Source: Roseicyclus mahoneyensis (lineage in GTDB: Bacteria; Pseudomonadota; Alphaproteobacteria; Rhodobacterales; Rhodobacteraceae). Taken from it: DNA of 64,000 nt. Shown piece by piece: positions 7,549-16,096 of this stretch. Location of the stretch: NCBI RefSeq assembly GCF_003148775.1, contig NZ_QGGW01000004.1, forward strand, positions 186,001 to 250,000, in the 5' to 3' direction. Numbering within the stretch: position 1 is the first letter of the stretch; each line of letters starts with the position of its first letter. The position numbers were made by a program, and so were the translations under genes. The notes under the pieces were generated by a model, which searched no databases, was not told the origin of the DNA, and was given only the letters and a program-made list of their open reading frames with translations.

Positions 7549-8502
7549 TCAGAAGCGCAAGTCGGCAATGTTTTGGAGATACCAACGATAGGTCTCGGCT
7601 GCACCTTGGCGCAGCTCGATCTGGGCTTGCCAGCCGAGGCGCGTTAGGCGTGAGACGTCGAGCAGTTTGCGCGGCGTGCCATCCGGTTTGCTGGGGTCAA
7701 AGGAAATCCGTCCTTCAAAGCCTGTGACATCGGCGATGATCCGGGCGAGTTCGGCAATGGTCACATCCTCGCCCGTTCCGACGTTGATATGGCTCAACAT
7801 GAGATCGCTGTTCTGGCGGTAGGTCACCACATCCAGATCCATTACGAAAAGCGAGGCTTCCGCCATGTCATCCACATGCAGAAACTCGCGCATCGGCTTG
7901 CCCGATCCCCAGATCACCACCTCGTTGGCCCCTGTTTCGACAGCCTCGTGAAAGCGGCGCATCAGGGCAGGCAAGACATGGCTGTTCTGGGGGTGAAAAT
8001 TGTCACCGGGACCATAGAGGTTCGTCGGCATGACGGACCTGTAATCCGTGCCATACTGCCGGTTATAGCTTTCGCACAACTTGATACCGGCGATCTTGGC
8101 GATCGCGTAGGGTTCATTCGTCGGATCCAGCACGCCGGTCAGAAGAGCTTCTTCGCGCATAGGCTGCGGAACGGCACGCGGATAGATGCAGGATGATCCA
8201 AGAAACAGAAGCCGCATCACACCGGCCTCGAAGGCTTGGTGGATGACATTGGCCTCGATCATCAGGTTTTCATAAATGAAACTGGCCGGGTAGGTGTTAT
8301 TGGCGTGAATACCCCCGACCTTGGCCGCCGCCAGAACTACGGCATCCGGACGCTCTGCTTGCATGAAGTCGCGCACGGCTTGCTGATCGGTCAGGTCAAG
8401 CTCTGCATGGGTGCGGGTGATGACCGTCTGGCCACGCGCCTGCAACTGACGCATCACCGCGCCACCTACCATGCCGCGATGCCCTGCTACATAGGTTCTC
8501 AC
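7549..8502 (-). CDS. fcl: GDP-L-fucose synthase
   Basis: 317-residue extended SDR that converts GDP-4-keto-6-deoxy-D-mannose to GDP-L-fucose by epimerisation and NADPH reduction. It shows the N-terminal dinucleotide motif [23 protein letters not shown], the family signature LGSSCIYPR (Ser-Cys pair), catalytic [19 protein letters not shown] and [10 protein letters not shown]. Length is normal. It follows gmd by 11 bp on the same strand and completes the two-step GDP-mannose to GDP-fucose pathway. Its base composition is GC-richer than the adjacent island genes at 9.8-14.5 kb, so the pair may have a different origin. Confidence 0.96.
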   Translation of the reverse strand: MRTYVAGHRGMVGGAVMRQLQARGQTVITRTHAELDLTDQQAVRDFMQAERPDAVVLAAAKVGGIHANNTYPASFIYENLMIEANVIHQAFEAGVMRLLFLGSSCIYPRAVPQPMREEALLTGVLDPTNEPYAIAKIAGIKLCESYNRQYGTDYRSVMPTNLYGPGDNFHPQNSHVLPALMRRFHEAVETGANEVVIWGSGKPMREFLHVDDMAEASLFVMDLDVVTYRQNSDLMLSHINVGTGEDVTIAELARIIADVTGFEGRISFDPSKPDGTPRKLLDVSRLTRLGWQAQIELRQGAAETYRWYLQNIADLRF

Positions 8503-8513
8503 ATGCCACCCCT

Positions 8514-9635
8514 TCAGCCTTCCAGCGATACCGGAAGATCAAGACCGTTCTCACGAAAAAGCCTATGCCGCCGCGCGGCTTTCAGATCTTCTGCAACCAT
8601 CTCCACACACATCTCATGTGCCGTGATTTCCGGCACCCAGCCAAGCTTTTCCTTGGCTTTCGTGGCGTCACCCAGAAGGGTCTCGACCTCGGCCGGGCGG
8701 AAATAGCGCGGAACGATCTTCATGATCACGTCACCGGGTTTCACCGCGGGCGCGCGGTATCCGGTCACGGCCGCAACGGTCGCGATCTCATCGACACCCG
8801 TGCCGGTGAATTCCAGCGTGATGCCCAATTCCCGGGCCGTCCACTGAATAAATTCCCGGACCGAATATTGCACACCCGTGGCGATGACGAAATCGTCCGC
8901 CGCGTCCTGCTGCAACATCATCCACTGCATCCGCACATAATCCTTTGCGTGACCCCAGTCGCGCAAGGCGTCGATGTTGCCCATGTAAAGGCAGGTCTCA
9001 AGACCCTGAGCGATGTTGCAAAGGCCGCGCGTGATCTTGCGAGTCACGAATGTCTCGCCGCGGCGGGGGCTCTCGTGGTTGAACAGGATGCCGTTGCACG
9101 CATAGATGCCATATGCCTCACGATAGTTCACCGTGATCCAATAGGCATACATCTTGGCGACGGCATAGGGGCTGCGCGGGTGGAAAGGCGTGGTCTCGCG
9201 CTGCGGGACTTCCTGCACTAGACCATAAAGCTCGGACGTCGAGGCCTGGTAGAAGCGCGTCTTGTTCTCAAGCTTCAGAAAACGGATCGCCTCAAGCAGG
9301 CGCAGCGTTCCCATGGCGTCCACATCCGCCGTATATTCGGGCGCTTCAAAGCTGACGGCCACATGGCTTTGCGCGCCGAGATTATACACCTCTTCGGGCT
9401 GCACTTCGGACAGGATCCGGGTCAGGTTGGAGCTGTCCGTCAGGTCGCCGTAATGCAGCCTCAGATTGGGGCTCGGGTTATGCGGATCCTCGTAGATATG
9501 GTCGATCCGCTGCGTGTTGAACAAAGACGCGCGGCGCTTGATCCCATGCACCTCATAGCCTTTTTCAAGGAGAAATTCGGCGAGGTAAGAGCCGTCCTGA
9601 CCCGTGATACCGGTAATTAGTGCGCGTTTTGTCAT
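8514..9635 (-). CDS. gmd: GDP-mannose 4,6-dehydratase
   Basis: 373 residues, normal length. SDR that forms GDP-4-keto-6-deoxy-mannose, the first step to GDP-L-fucose. Motifs: [19 protein letters not shown] (NADP binding), [24 protein letters not shown], catalytic [10 protein letters not shown], and the family hallmark [19 protein letters not shown]. Cytoplasmic. It precedes fcl and lies downstream of the glycosyltransferase block with a 185-bp AT-rich gap, so it may have its own promoter. The host phosphomannomutase at 35511 could supply mannose-1-phosphate for GDP-mannose. Confidence 0.97.
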   Translation of the reverse strand: MTKRALITGITGQDGSYLAEFLLEKGYEVHGIKRRASLFNTQRIDHIYEDPHNPSPNLRLHYGDLTDSSNLTRILSEVQPEEVYNLGAQSHVAVSFEAPEYTADVDAMGTLRLLEAIRFLKLENKTRFYQASTSELYGLVQEVPQRETTPFHPRSPYAVAKMYAYWITVNYREAYGIYACNGILFNHESPRRGETFVTRKITRGLCNIAQGLETCLYMGNIDALRDWGHAKDYVRMQWMMLQQDAADDFVIATGVQYSVREFIQWTARELGITLEFTGTGVDEIATVAAVTGYRAPAVKPGDVIMKIVPRYFRPAEVETLLGDATKAKEKLGWVPEITAHEMCVEMVAEDLKAARRHRLFRENGLDLPVSLEG

Positions 9636-9820
9636 CTTTCTAAATCTAACCTCAAAATCACCAGATCCTTAGTTAAAGATTAAATTTGTGATGACGAAAG
9701 AGCAACACTGTTCATGACGTGGATGCAACATCCCGTCGGCATCGAGATGTGCCATGCCGATGGTTAAATTAGAATCTCTTAAAACGAATCGACAAAATAG
9801 ATAATAAAAAAATTAAATGA

Positions 9821-10741
9821 TCATTTACCCGGCGCGCTTCTATTAATAAATTCTTGAAATACCTTATTGTTTACCCTTCTTGTAGCCCCAGCTGCAATAA
9901 TGCTATGCAACATTCGCTTTTCAATTTTTCGAGATCCAGAATAATTTGAAATCCACAGCATAGAGTCAATTTTAGATCTTTCCTTCATTGAAGGAATTTT
10001 CACCTCCCAATAGTGATAACGCGGATCATTCGCGGGAATAAGATTTTGAATGCCAGGCCTTGGATCAAAAATCCCAGCTACCGGCATGTGTATTGTTTCA
10101 GCTACAGACGACAACCATGTTCCAAGCCAAGCAAAAGAACTAATCGACAAACAAACGTGCTTTGCAGAGCGCAGCCTTCCAAAATCGACTATAGGTGAAG
10201 CTTGTGGCAAGAATTCTGCTTCTGAGAAATGCTCCTTAAGAATATCTATATAGGATTGACCATCTAGCTGACCAAAAAAAACTGGGTGTCGACCACTTTC
10301 GCGAATTACTTTTTCGTAGTAATCTAACGGCAAGGGGTAATAACCTCGATACCGGCCTGATGTTATATCTTCGGCCCTTACATTGACCAAAATTACATCG
10401 TCACCAAAGAATGATTCTTGTTTTTGCGGAGGGAAAATTTGATTATATAAACGTGGATCACCATAATATTCAACCCTCATGCCCCAACCGTTTATCAGCA
10501 CTCCATCTACAGCGCCTGAGCGAAGCAGATAACACACCTCGTCAAGATCAAATGTGTGTCCACTCAATAACAAAGGGTTTTTTAGCGCCGGCCCCCGTTC
10601 TTTAAAAATATTCCATTCTGGTATTGATATTCCAAATATTTCACTTTTGCAATCTAAGCGCTCTTGGATTTTTAATGCCAACATTAACTGAAACATTAAA
10701 TTACCCAAACGACCGCGTGGCTTTATAACAATAGGTATCAT
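9821..10741 (-). CDS. Glycosyltransferase family 11-like, probable fucosyltransferase
   Basis: 306 residues. It matches the GT11 (alpha-1,2-fucosyltransferase) layout: GRLGNLMFQL at 10-19 (like the GxGNQMFQ start), VNVRAEDI near 120-126 (like the HxRRGDY GDP-fucose-binding loop), YYPLPLDYYEKVI near 134-146, and SISSFAWLGTWLS near 199-211 (like SNSSFSWWGAWL). In this family the enzyme transfers L-fucose from GDP-fucose to a glycan acceptor. The neighbouring gmd-fcl pair provides the donor, which supports the call. Linkage and acceptor are unknown. It follows the upstream glycosyltransferase by 5 bp. The codon use is AT-rich. Confidence 0.8.
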   Translation of the reverse strand: MIPIVIKPRGRLGNLMFQLMLALKIQERLDCKSEIFGISIPEWNIFKERGPALKNPLLLSGHTFDLDEVCYLLRSGAVDGVLINGWGMRVEYYGDPRLYNQIFPPQKQESFFGDDVILVNVRAEDITSGRYRGYYPLPLDYYEKVIRESGRHPVFFGQLDGQSYIDILKEHFSEAEFLPQASPIVDFGRLRSAKHVCLSISSFAWLGTWLSSVAETIHMPVAGIFDPRPGIQNLIPANDPRYHYWEVKIPSMKERSKIDSMLWISNYSGSRKIEKRMLHSIIAAGATRRVNNKVFQEFINRSAPGK

Positions 10742-10746
10742 TTTTT

Positions 10747-11694
10747 CTAGCCATCCTTCCTGCGATCCATATACTCACCTACAGGGCAAATCAACCGACC
10801 TCCATATTCAGTAAATTCGAGTAATCCCGATGAATTTTTTTTAATGTCATCGATAGGATTAAAATTTCTAGATGATAAAATTTCAAAACGTTTCAGATAA
10901 CTTCTAGACTCCCCATCGCCGTGCCACAGATGAGCTAAGCACAAATCGCAACATCCAAATCTACTATTGATAATTTCATTACTTTGAGCCCAATAAATTA
11001 TGTGTTCCTTGTGTGCATTGGAAAAAGAGCGTTCTTCAAAAAGTTCATCTAGCAAACCATTTGCGGCGGAAAACATCACCAGGTCTCCTGCTCCAACAAT
11101 ATTTGCATCATATAGTTTAAATGAAAGCTTTCCTATATTTATGGCTGTAGCCAGTCCTGGATTCCCCAATAGGTTGGTACCTAACGCTTCGAGCGGCCTA
11201 TCATCCATGTCTCTTTTCGCAAAAAGTTGCTGCAACCCTAGCCTATTTACAAATGACAGAGAAGGAACTTGCATTTGTGATTCTATCCCTGAAATTTGAT
11301 TAATTGTCATCAAATTTATTTGACCAGTTTCAGGGAGATAACGCACTTCATTAAAGCATTGGACCAGATAATTATCATCTAGAGTCTCAGAGACCACTTC
11401 AGCCCACTTAGGCTCTAAGAAAACGATGTCCGCATCGAGGAGCGCAACTTTATCATATCCTAACGCCCGAGCTTTCATGATGCCAATATTCAATAATGCT
11501 TCTTTTTGCCAAAGAATGGAACCACTCGTTATCTGAATTAAGTGATCACACTCATCCTCCCGAATGTGAAAAATACCTTCTGGCGACCACTCAACCACAA
11601 TAAGAGGAATCTGAAGATGTTTCTGAAAAATCAGAAAATTATATTTTCTTATTGTTTGCTCAGGCGGCGCAAAAAAAGCAGTGATTGCGATCAT
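10747..11694 (-). CDS. GT-A fold glycosyltransferase-like protein
   Basis: 315 residues from the ATG at 11694 (MIAITAFFAPP), which has SD GGAAG; the open frame extends upstream to a TTG at 11730. The fold is suggested by an N-terminal strand ITAFF, then a region ending YDKVALLDADIVFLEPKW, with the DxD metal/nucleotide-sugar motif DAD and flanking hydrophobics. Later the sequence has LAHLWHGDGESRSYLKRFEIL, a His region often seen near the end of bacterial glycosyltransferases. Donor sugar unknown. Part of the minus-strand cargo operon, 52 bp after the ATP-grasp gene ORF limit. Confidence 0.75.
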   Translation of the reverse strand: MIAITAFFAPPEQTIRKYNFLIFQKHLQIPLIVVEWSPEGIFHIREDECDHLIQITSGSILWQKEALLNIGIMKARALGYDKVALLDADIVFLEPKWAEVVSETLDDNYLVQCFNEVRYLPETGQINLMTINQISGIESQMQVPSLSFVNRLGLQQLFAKRDMDDRPLEALGTNLLGNPGLATAINIGKLSFKLYDANIVGAGDLVMFSAANGLLDELFEERSFSNAHKEHIIYWAQSNEIINSRFGCCDLCLAHLWHGDGESRSYLKRFEILSSRNFNPIDDIKKNSSGLLEFTEYGGRLICPVGEYMDRRKDG

Positions 11695-11801
11695 GTTATC
11701 TTCCATTTTTTTCACAAAAAGTACCCCCAACTTTCACAACGTGGTGCCGCATCTCATTCAATCCAAACAAGCTTAGAAAATCACTCTCCCATAAGTTGTT
11801 A

Positions 11802-13673
11802 TCAGCTAGTATTCGCTTGGTATAACCGAAAGCCAACTTTCCTCCCCTCAGCAATAAGTTGGTCTGATAAATTACCTCCTACTATTGAGACTTTAATGTC
11901 TTTTTCAACGACATGGTCCGCTGTTTTTGATAGTATTTCCAGAATTTTCGCAATGTTAGTATTTACATCAGATGCTCTCGTCGCATAGAAAAGTATGCGA
12001 TCAACAAATTGCGCCGGCATTCCATGTCTTGCAAGTTCATCGTAGCTTGGGCAGGCCAAAATCCCATCGATCGACTGATCCCATTCTGCGTTCTGGACAA
12101 ATTTTAAGCCGGACTGCACGGGCTGAGCGATCCATTGCCCCGAACGGAACAAGCCTTCTCTATCCTGCTCCACCATCACACCCCACTCTGTTCGAAGGCT
12201 ATGCTTAAGAACTTCAAATGCACTTTGAACATCTGCTGTCCAATCGTCGGTAACAAACAAAGCCACACGAGCTCGCGTGCCGCCTTTTAACCGGGGCATA
12301 ATAATATCTCTGTACACATCAGGAACAAACTGAGGCGATATCTGAGGTTGCGCATTTACTTCCAAAATCTTAACATCTGTTTCTCGCCATGATCGTGAGA
12401 TGTCCTCAGCAATCAAGTCAACACCCGCTATGTCAAGCATTAGAGCCTCAGCGGCACGAATAGCCAGCTTTGCGTTGTCGGGATGTAGTAGTTCAGACAC
12501 GTCATAAGCGGTTCCTCCTGTGGACATATTTGCTCTACGTCGGAGAACGACTTCTAGTCCATCCACTAATACAGTATTCAATGTGTAGCCTGCTTGCTTT
12601 ATTAAGTGGCTAGCTTCGTCGTCAAGAAGAACTGGCTTGCCTTTTTTTAAACCTTTTCTAAAGTCAGTTAATTCGTCATCTAAAATTTCTTTAATAGTAC
12701 GAATTCCATCGCCAGTTATGCTGCCAGGTCTCCGCTCGATCGCCTTGATGATTTTACCGCTATCAACTGTAATTCGATAGTCTTTACCGGGTACAAACTG
12801 CTCAATTACCACCCGCTTTCCATGCCTTACAGCGCTCTCAAACGCTACTGCTAAATCCTTTTTGTGGGTGACTGGCGCTGTCACTCCACGACCCTGCTTG
12901 CCATCATCTGGCTTAATTGCAATTGGAAAACCAATTTTTTGAGCTTGCATTTGCGCTTGCGCTAAATCCGTAGCGATAGATTTGCGCGGCACCGGTAAAA
13001 AATGTCGCTCAAGCAATTGTCCAGTCCTAGCTTTTGAGGATGCATCAACGACACCAAGGCCAGACGTTGATTGCGTAATAGTGCTTTTAAAAATATGCGA
13101 GTGCCGCCCAGAGCCAACTCTAACGATATCTTGCCCGTCGAGTCTATAAGGGATACTAGAGGAATCTGCAAATTGGACAATTCTTGAATTATTAACAGAA
13201 ATCGAATTTCTGCTTCGCTCTCTTTCCGCAAGCTCTACGAACTCCCTTGTAGCCTTTTCAAAGTTCTGTAGATTTTTGGGAGAGCTCAAAAACATGCAGC
13301 ACTGCTTGATATACTTGAGGATTTTTAGCGTTCTAGAAACATTGAAGGTTTGAAGGCTGACAAAATAGTTGATGCCGTTGAAAACCTGGATTTTACTTAT
13401 CAAATAACCACGCTTGGGTGTCGGCTGTTGAAAATGTTGCTCAATCGTAAATATTGCTTCAAGCAGATCCGCTTCAGTTAGATCTCCTTCTAGAGCGCTG
13501 AAATTATGAAATATGTTGAATATTTTTTGCCCTACAACGGATCTAAATTTCTCTCGTTGTACCGTTTTTCGCGCAACATAAAGGCTCCCGGATATAGTCT
13601 GAGTGGATGCACCATACTGGAAACCAGCATGCACATTCCATTTATCACCAATATCAAGCAATTTTTTTGTCAT
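11802..13673 (-). CDS. Cyanophycin-synthetase-like ATP-grasp ligase lacking Mur-ligase P-loop
   Basis: 623 residues. Residues about 174-230 match the segment before the CphA ATP-grasp domain (SIPYRLDGQDIVRVGSGRH, then STITQSTSGLGVVDASSK). Residues about 214-465 form an ATP-grasp fold: FPIAIKPDDGKQGRGVT (ATP-binding Lys and glycine loop), VVIEQFVPGKDYRI, and metal-binding ILEVNAQPQ near 436-444. In true cyanophycin synthetases a Mur-ligase domain with a GTNGKT P-loop follows. Here 466-623 begins RARVALFVTDDWTADV, where that P-loop would lie, but lacks GKT. The N-terminal 170 residues match nothing I know. Activity is probably ATP-dependent carboxylate-amine ligation, substrate unknown. One base separates it from the TupA-like gene upstream, with no own SD, so translation is coupled. 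Confidence 0.78.
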   Translation of the reverse strand: MTKKLLDIGDKWNVHAGFQYGASTQTISGSLYVARKTVQREKFRSVVGQKIFNIFHNFSALEGDLTEADLLEAIFTIEQHFQQPTPKRGYLISKIQVFNGINYFVSLQTFNVSRTLKILKYIKQCCMFLSSPKNLQNFEKATREFVELAERERSRNSISVNNSRIVQFADSSSIPYRLDGQDIVRVGSGRHSHIFKSTITQSTSGLGVVDASSKARTGQLLERHFLPVPRKSIATDLAQAQMQAQKIGFPIAIKPDDGKQGRGVTAPVTHKKDLAVAFESAVRHGKRVVIEQFVPGKDYRITVDSGKIIKAIERRPGSITGDGIRTIKEILDDELTDFRKGLKKGKPVLLDDEASHLIKQAGYTLNTVLVDGLEVVLRRRANMSTGGTAYDVSELLHPDNAKLAIRAAEALMLDIAGVDLIAEDISRSWRETDVKILEVNAQPQISPQFVPDVYRDIIMPRLKGGTRARVALFVTDDWTADVQSAFEVLKHSLRTEWGVMVEQDREGLFRSGQWIAQPVQSGLKFVQNAEWDQSIDGILACPSYDELARHGMPAQFVDRILFYATRASDVNTNIAKILEILSKTADHVVEKDIKVSIVGGNLSDQLIAEGRKVGFRLYQANTS

Positions 13674-13674
13674 T

Positions 13675-14562
13675 TTAGAATTGATACCTGTAGTTCCACA
13701 ATTGCCCCAATTTCATATTCCACTCAGACGGAGTGAATTGGATGTCACCCGCACGCGGAGTAAGCGTCATTTCGCCAAAGAGTACTCTCTCTCTGGCCTG
13801 GTACAAGTCTACTCGAATAAAATCGATACCATGCGAAAGTGCTTCTGCAACTTCGATCATTTGGCCCAATCTGCTTGGTAGGGGGAGCAATGGCGCCTCA
13901 TAAATTTTCCGATATGTGAGATTTAGTTTTTCCCAGTTTCTCGTGAAGAAACTGTGAACAGTATGTGATCTGCTCCCTGTTTGAATGAGCTGCACTTTTC
14001 CATCAAAACAATAAAAAATATAATCAATAGGTCCATCTGGATGGCCATCATCGATGCCTTCCTCCACAAACAATTCACTTGCAATGTTATAATATTGATA
14101 CTCGCGACGAAACCAGTAATAACTGTTGTCAAGCCAATCATCGGTTTCTTTTTTTAAGCTGTTATAATTCTGATTCTCTCGTAGCGTTAAGTTCTTCCTG
14201 CAGCCTTCGTTACACTTTAGAATTCCTTGCTTTGGCATATCTACAAAGTAATTATATGTTAATCTGGGTGCTTGCCAAATTACTGAAGGGATAAATTCTT
14301 TGCCGACACGACTCCGAACATAATCTTTTACTGCGAGCTTATCTGCTAAAAGCGTTGCAGTGTCAGCGCCCTTTGTATGAAAATCGATCATCCTTTGGTG
14401 GATCTTAGCGCTAAAGCTTGGGTGATTTTCAATATCAAGATCTCGACTTTCAACTTTCCTGTAATTATCTCGAATAATTTCAGGCCCAAGCGTTATCTCA
14501 TGCGAAAGTTTGGTGTTGTCAGCCAGATATTCAGATTTAGAGAGCAATGATTTCAAGCGCAT
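13675..14562 (-). CDS. TupA-like ATP-grasp protein (teichuronopeptide biosynthesis type)
   Basis: 295 residues, typical of the ATPgrasp_TupA family. Colinear motifs: LADKLAVKDYVRSRVG (about 72-87), ILKCNEGCRKN (114-124; the glycine-loop equivalent), YQYYNIASELFVEEG, IDYIFYCFDGKVQLIQT, and the C-terminal RVDLYQARERVLFGEMTLTP, then GDIQFTPSEWNMKLGQLW. The founding member, TupA of an alkaliphilic Bacillus, is needed for teichuronopeptide, a wall polymer of polyglutamate and glucuronic acid. Here the family member is first in a cargo operon with a CphA-like ligase and two glycosyltransferases. I infer attachment of an amino acid or peptide to a surface glycan; the amino acid is unknown. Confidence 0.82.
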   Translation of the reverse strand: MRLKSLLSKSEYLADNTKLSHEITLGPEIIRDNYRKVESRDLDIENHPSFSAKIHQRMIDFHTKGADTATLLADKLAVKDYVRSRVGKEFIPSVIWQAPRLTYNYFVDMPKQGILKCNEGCRKNLTLRENQNYNSLKKETDDWLDNSYYWFRREYQYYNIASELFVEEGIDDGHPDGPIDYIFYCFDGKVQLIQTGSRSHTVHSFFTRNWEKLNLTYRKIYEAPLLPLPSRLGQMIEVAEALSHGIDFIRVDLYQARERVLFGEMTLTPRAGDIQFTPSEWNMKLGQLWNYRYQF

Positions 14563-14993
14563 TTAGTTGAGATTCCCCAAGTGCTCAGATTGAGCACCCA
14601 AGATTACTTGATCGGACCGCTAGCACAATCTTTCATTGGTTTGCATTGGTAGAAAACGAGAATATTTTTTTATCTTTTGCGCGGCTTTTTTTAGTTTTAG
14701 GATAATCTTTATCTTTCGTTGCTGTGTTTCAGCCGAGAAACAGACCTGTTCTCTAGCTCTGATTCAGTTTGGGTCTGGATCTAGGTCACGAGTATAATTC
14801 TCGAAATCATTAGATTGGCGTCCGTAGGTGGCGGATGGTAGCGAGAATTGTAAGGACCATCGGGGGCGTGACGGCCATCTCAGCCAATTGGAAGGTAATG
14901 GCGCAAACGTTTAGACAGAAGAGCAAGACAAATCCCTTTCCAAGATCAACGTCTCCTTCAATGAACGGCGTGGCACCAACTTACATGCACTAT
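14563..14993. other. Non-coding stretch upstream of cargo operon
   Basis: No convincing gene. AT-rich at first, presumably holding the promoter for the minus-strand cargo operon. A small perfect hairpin GTGCTC (14581-14586) and GAGCAC (14592-14597) lies just upstream of the tupA-like start. The part from about 14810 to 14960 is GC-richer and may be debris of an older insertion, but I could not identify it. Confidence 0.5.
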
Positions 14994-15023
14994 TTTCGCT
15001 ACAAATGATGGATATTTCGCTAC
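14994..15023 (+). repeat. Putative integrase arm-type sites, right end
   Basis: Two direct copies of TTTCGCTAC at 14994-15002 and 15015-15023, start-to-start 21 bp, same orientation and spacing as the pair at 2032-2061. Both continue as TTTCGCTACAA. They end 79 bp before the attR core. Confidence 0.7.
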
Positions 15024-15102
15024 AATTTAACATTATGTCGATCCGATGCCTTTCATAAGTAACTGATTATAATATATAATTCATACAAGTAGAAGCGATG
15101 CT

Positions 15103-15129
15103 TGGTTCGATTCCAGGGTCGCCCACCAT
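15103..15129 (+). repeat. attR: partial tRNA-Tyr 3' end
   Basis: 27-bp copy identical to 1944-1970, corresponding to most of the T arm, the acceptor strand and CCA. There is no rest of a tRNA upstream, so it is the right junction of the island and not a gene. GC-rich host DNA resumes immediately after. Confidence 0.93.
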
Positions 15130-15377
15130 CCCCCCTCAAAATCACACTATCCGTGTCGATTCGTGCGCCTTGTGTCGTCGGATCGGCCGCAGTCATGCGT
15201 TTCCTGCCCAACCTTGCGGCAATTTCGCCGCGGCACGGAAAAGGTGTTAACTTTGCGAGCGTTTTCGTGCCGGTCGCGGCCCTTGCCGGGCCGACCGCGC
15301 TTGTCCGACCACGATGCAGACACTAAGGTTGACGGGCTGACTTTGGGGCTGCTACCGGGTCGCGCCAGAGGATGCTG

Positions 15378-16052
15378 ATGACTATTGTTCCGGATGACAG
15401 GGATTTCGTTGCACCCTTGGTTGCACCGTCAAAAGCCGCCGCAGCGCAATCGGGCAATGGCGACCTAGTCTACATGGTCAGCAAACGTGCGTTTGACCTG
15501 GTGTTTGCGACCATCGTCTTGCTGCCCGCCACCCTTATCGTGGCAATTGCGCTGTTGGTTCTCAATCCGTTCATCAACAAGGGCCCGCTTATCCATGTGC
15601 AAAAACGCATGGGCCGCGATTGCAAACCGTTCCGCGCCTACAAGTTCCGCTCGATGTTCGTGCAACCGCGGGGCATGCGCGGCCCGGACGACCCGATCGA
15701 GGTGGAGCGCATCACCCTTCTGGGCAATCTTCTGCGGCGGTCGCGGTTCGACGAATTGCCCCAGATCTGGAATGTCTACCGGGGCGAGATGAGCCTGATT
15801 GGGCCACGCCCCGATTATTTTCGCCACGCCTGCCATTACGTGCGCGTGATCCCCGGCTACCGGGCGCGGCACAATGTGCGGCCGGGCATAAGCGGTCTGG
15901 CCCAGATCAAACATGGCTACGCCGCCGGGCTGAACGCAACGCGTCTCAAGACTTCAGCCGACTTGATCTATATCCGGCAAGCAAGTCTGCGGCTGGACCT
16001 GTGGATCTTTTGGCGCACCGTGGTCACCGTCTTCCGCATGCGCGGTGCCTGA
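15378..16052 (+). CDS. Polyprenyl-phosphate glycosyl-1-phosphate transferase (bacterial sugar transferase)
   Basis: 224 residues from the ATG at 15378, placed by SD AGAGGA; an ATG at 15372 is also in frame. It has one N-terminal hydrophobic hairpin (KRAFDLVFATIVLLPATLIVAIALLVL split around 38-64) and the family catalytic core: VQKRMGRDCKPFRAYKFRSM, then RRSRFDELPQIWNVYRGEMSLIGPRP, then RPGISGLAQI. Members (PglC, WcaJ/ExoY C-terminal type) transfer a sugar-1-phosphate to undecaprenyl phosphate at the inner membrane and start exopolysaccharide or O-antigen synthesis. It is host DNA just outside the island, so it could prime a glycan that island glycosyltransferases extend; this is speculative. 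Confidence 0.92.
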   Translation: MTIVPDDRDFVAPLVAPSKAAAAQSGNGDLVYMVSKRAFDLVFATIVLLPATLIVAIALLVLNPFINKGPLIHVQKRMGRDCKPFRAYKFRSMFVQPRGMRGPDDPIEVERITLLGNLLRRSRFDELPQIWNVYRGEMSLIGPRPDYFRHACHYVRVIPGYRARHNVRPGISGLAQIKHGYAAGLNATRLKTSADLIYIRQASLRLDLWIFWRTVVTVFRMRGA

Positions 16053-16096
16053 GACGACTGGCGCGCCTTGTGCGGGGCGGCTAGGGTCTGTTGACC

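Larger units (their letters stand above)
1944..15129. mobile_element. Genomic island integrated at tRNA-Tyr, tyrosine-integrase type
   Basis: A segment of about 13.2 kb bounded by 27-bp perfect direct repeats (1944-1970 and 15103-15129; 32 bp if one mismatch is allowed). The left copy is the T-arm and acceptor 3' end of tRNA-Tyr. A tyrosine-recombinase gene starts less than 100 bp inside the left end and reads inward. The left half and the glycosyltransferase/ATP-grasp genes are clearly AT-rich against GC-rich flanks. Cargo: integrase, Rep-like and RHH proteins, a DUF6508-like pair, resolvase, and fucose/ATP-grasp glycan genes. No conjugation or phage structural genes were seen, so it is an integrative element that may be mobilisable but is not self-transmissible as seen. 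Confidence 0.93.

Noticed and set aside
14810-14960. Remnant of a transposase gene
   Set aside because: The stretch is GC-richer than its surroundings, but no translation gives a convincing transposase motif and there are no terminal repeats.
15098-15129. A second tRNA gene at the right island end
   Set aside because: Only the T arm and acceptor strand are present; there is no anticodon arm or D arm upstream. It is attR.
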